A stretch of DNA of 64,000 bases, from contig NZ_CP010310.2 in assembly GCF_000815105.2 (NCBI RefSeq), forward strand, positions 5,580,001-5,644,000. The letters run 5' to 3'. This DNA comes from Pandoraea pulmonicola. GTDB taxonomy: Bacteria > Pseudomonadota > Gammaproteobacteria > Burkholderiales > Burkholderiaceae. Position numbers and translations under genes: made by a program. Positions 63,718 through 64,000 of the stretch are shown here, piece by piece. Positions within the stretch are counted from its first letter, which is position 1; each line of letters begins with the position of its first letter. The notes beneath the pieces were generated by a model. That model was not told the origin of the DNA. It ran no database searches and worked only from the letters and a program-made list of their open reading frames with translations.

Positions 63718-64000
63718 ATGAGCGAGCGTCTGCTGTCGCTGGCCGAGGGCCAGCATTACCCGACGGGCACGCTGTACGTCGTCGCCACACCGTTGGGCAA
63801 TACCGCCGACATCACCGTGCGAGCGTTGCATATCCTCGGCATGGTGGACGCCATCGCCTGTGAAGATACGCGCAACAGCGCGCAGTTGCTGCAGCGCTAT
63901 GGCATCGATCGCCCGCTGATCGCCGCCCACGAGCACAACGAAAATGCGGCCGCGGCGCGGCTCGTCGAGCGTTTGCAGGCCGGCGAGCGCATCGCCTACA
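63718..64000 (+). CDS. rsmI: 16S rRNA (cytidine1402-2'-O)-methyltransferase RsmI (partial)
   Basis: The first 94 codons are inside the window. [21 protein letters not shown] (residues 18-38) and [16 protein letters not shown] (53-68) are hallmark RsmI motifs of the tetrapyrrole-methylase fold. RsmI methylates the 2'-O of C1402 in 16S rRNA using SAM. ATG 63718-63720 has GGAGGA eight bases upstream. It is transcribed away from yraN, as in E. coli. Confidence 0.94.
   Translation, partial: MSERLLSLAEGQHYPTGTLYVVATPLGNTADITVRALHILGMVDAIACEDTRNSAQLLQRYGIDRPLIAAHEHNENAAAARLVERLQAGERIAY

Overview
The window reads as chromosomal DNA of a high-GC betaproteobacterium of the order Burkholderiales. Gene content (a caa3-type alternative oxidase, a complete Sox thiosulfate-oxidation cluster, an MprF/AcvB pair and a diaA/yraN/dolP/rsmI block) fits a Pandoraea-like or Burkholderia-like organism. 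The genus is an inference; nothing in the window proves it.

Layout. 1-1.1 kb: start of a parvulin-type prolyl isomerase (cut by the window edge) and a hexapeptide-repeat enzyme. 1.4-7 kb: a BASS transporter, the DEAD-box helicase RhlE, a LysR regulator and a RutG-like nucleobase permease. 7.1-11.6 kb: mprF-acvB, two overlapping genes for making and degrading lysyl-phosphatidylglycerol. 12-16.2 kb: a secreted serine hydrolase, an AraC regulator coupled to a GIY-YIG protein, and a divergent DASS transporter. 16.2-20.9 kb: a compact type III secretion translocon operon in the gene order of the Salmonella SPI-2 sseA-sseE block, with one extra small gene and no apparatus genes nearby. 21.1-28.6 kb: a 5-oxoprolinase, an MFS transporter, a DUF1445 protein and a divergent LysR gene, probably a 5-oxoproline/D-glutamate catabolic unit. 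28.7-33.9 kb: a cytochrome c oxidase operon of the coxMNOP type plus a subunit IV-like gene. 34.1-47.8 kb: a surface-polysaccharide locus, visibly richer in A and T than its flanks, predicted to make UDP-GalNAcA (TviB/TviC) and a dTDP-3-acylamino-3,6-dideoxyhexose (FdtA/FdtB/PglD-like), with flippase, polymerase, two glycosyltransferases, AsnB and an EPS-type MarR regulator. 48.2 kb: tRNA-Ala(CGC). 48.4-57.3 kb: the Sox operon (soxR, C, D, small cytochrome c, Y, Z, A, X, thioredoxin-like, B). 57.7-61.6 kb: an orphan TpsB transporter and a flavocytochrome c sulfide dehydrogenase pair. 61.6-64 kb: dolP, diaA, yraN and divergent rsmI (cut by the window edge).

How it works together. SoxXA/YZ/B/CD would oxidise thiosulfate in the periplasm and flavocytochrome c would oxidise sulfide. 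Both feed electrons to c-type cytochromes, for which the caa3-type oxidase about 15 kb away is a plausible terminal acceptor. Sox expression is probably set by the ArsR-type SoxR through a perfect inverted repeat upstream of soxR.

The most striking non-coding signal is in front of the type III translocon operon. A perfect 10-bp inverted repeat would pair the Shine-Dalgarno sequence of the first gene with an upstream anti-SD segment, as expected for an RNA switch or thermometer. The same operon has a small extra gene whose C-terminal tail closely resembles that of the neighbouring EspA/SseB-like filament protein.
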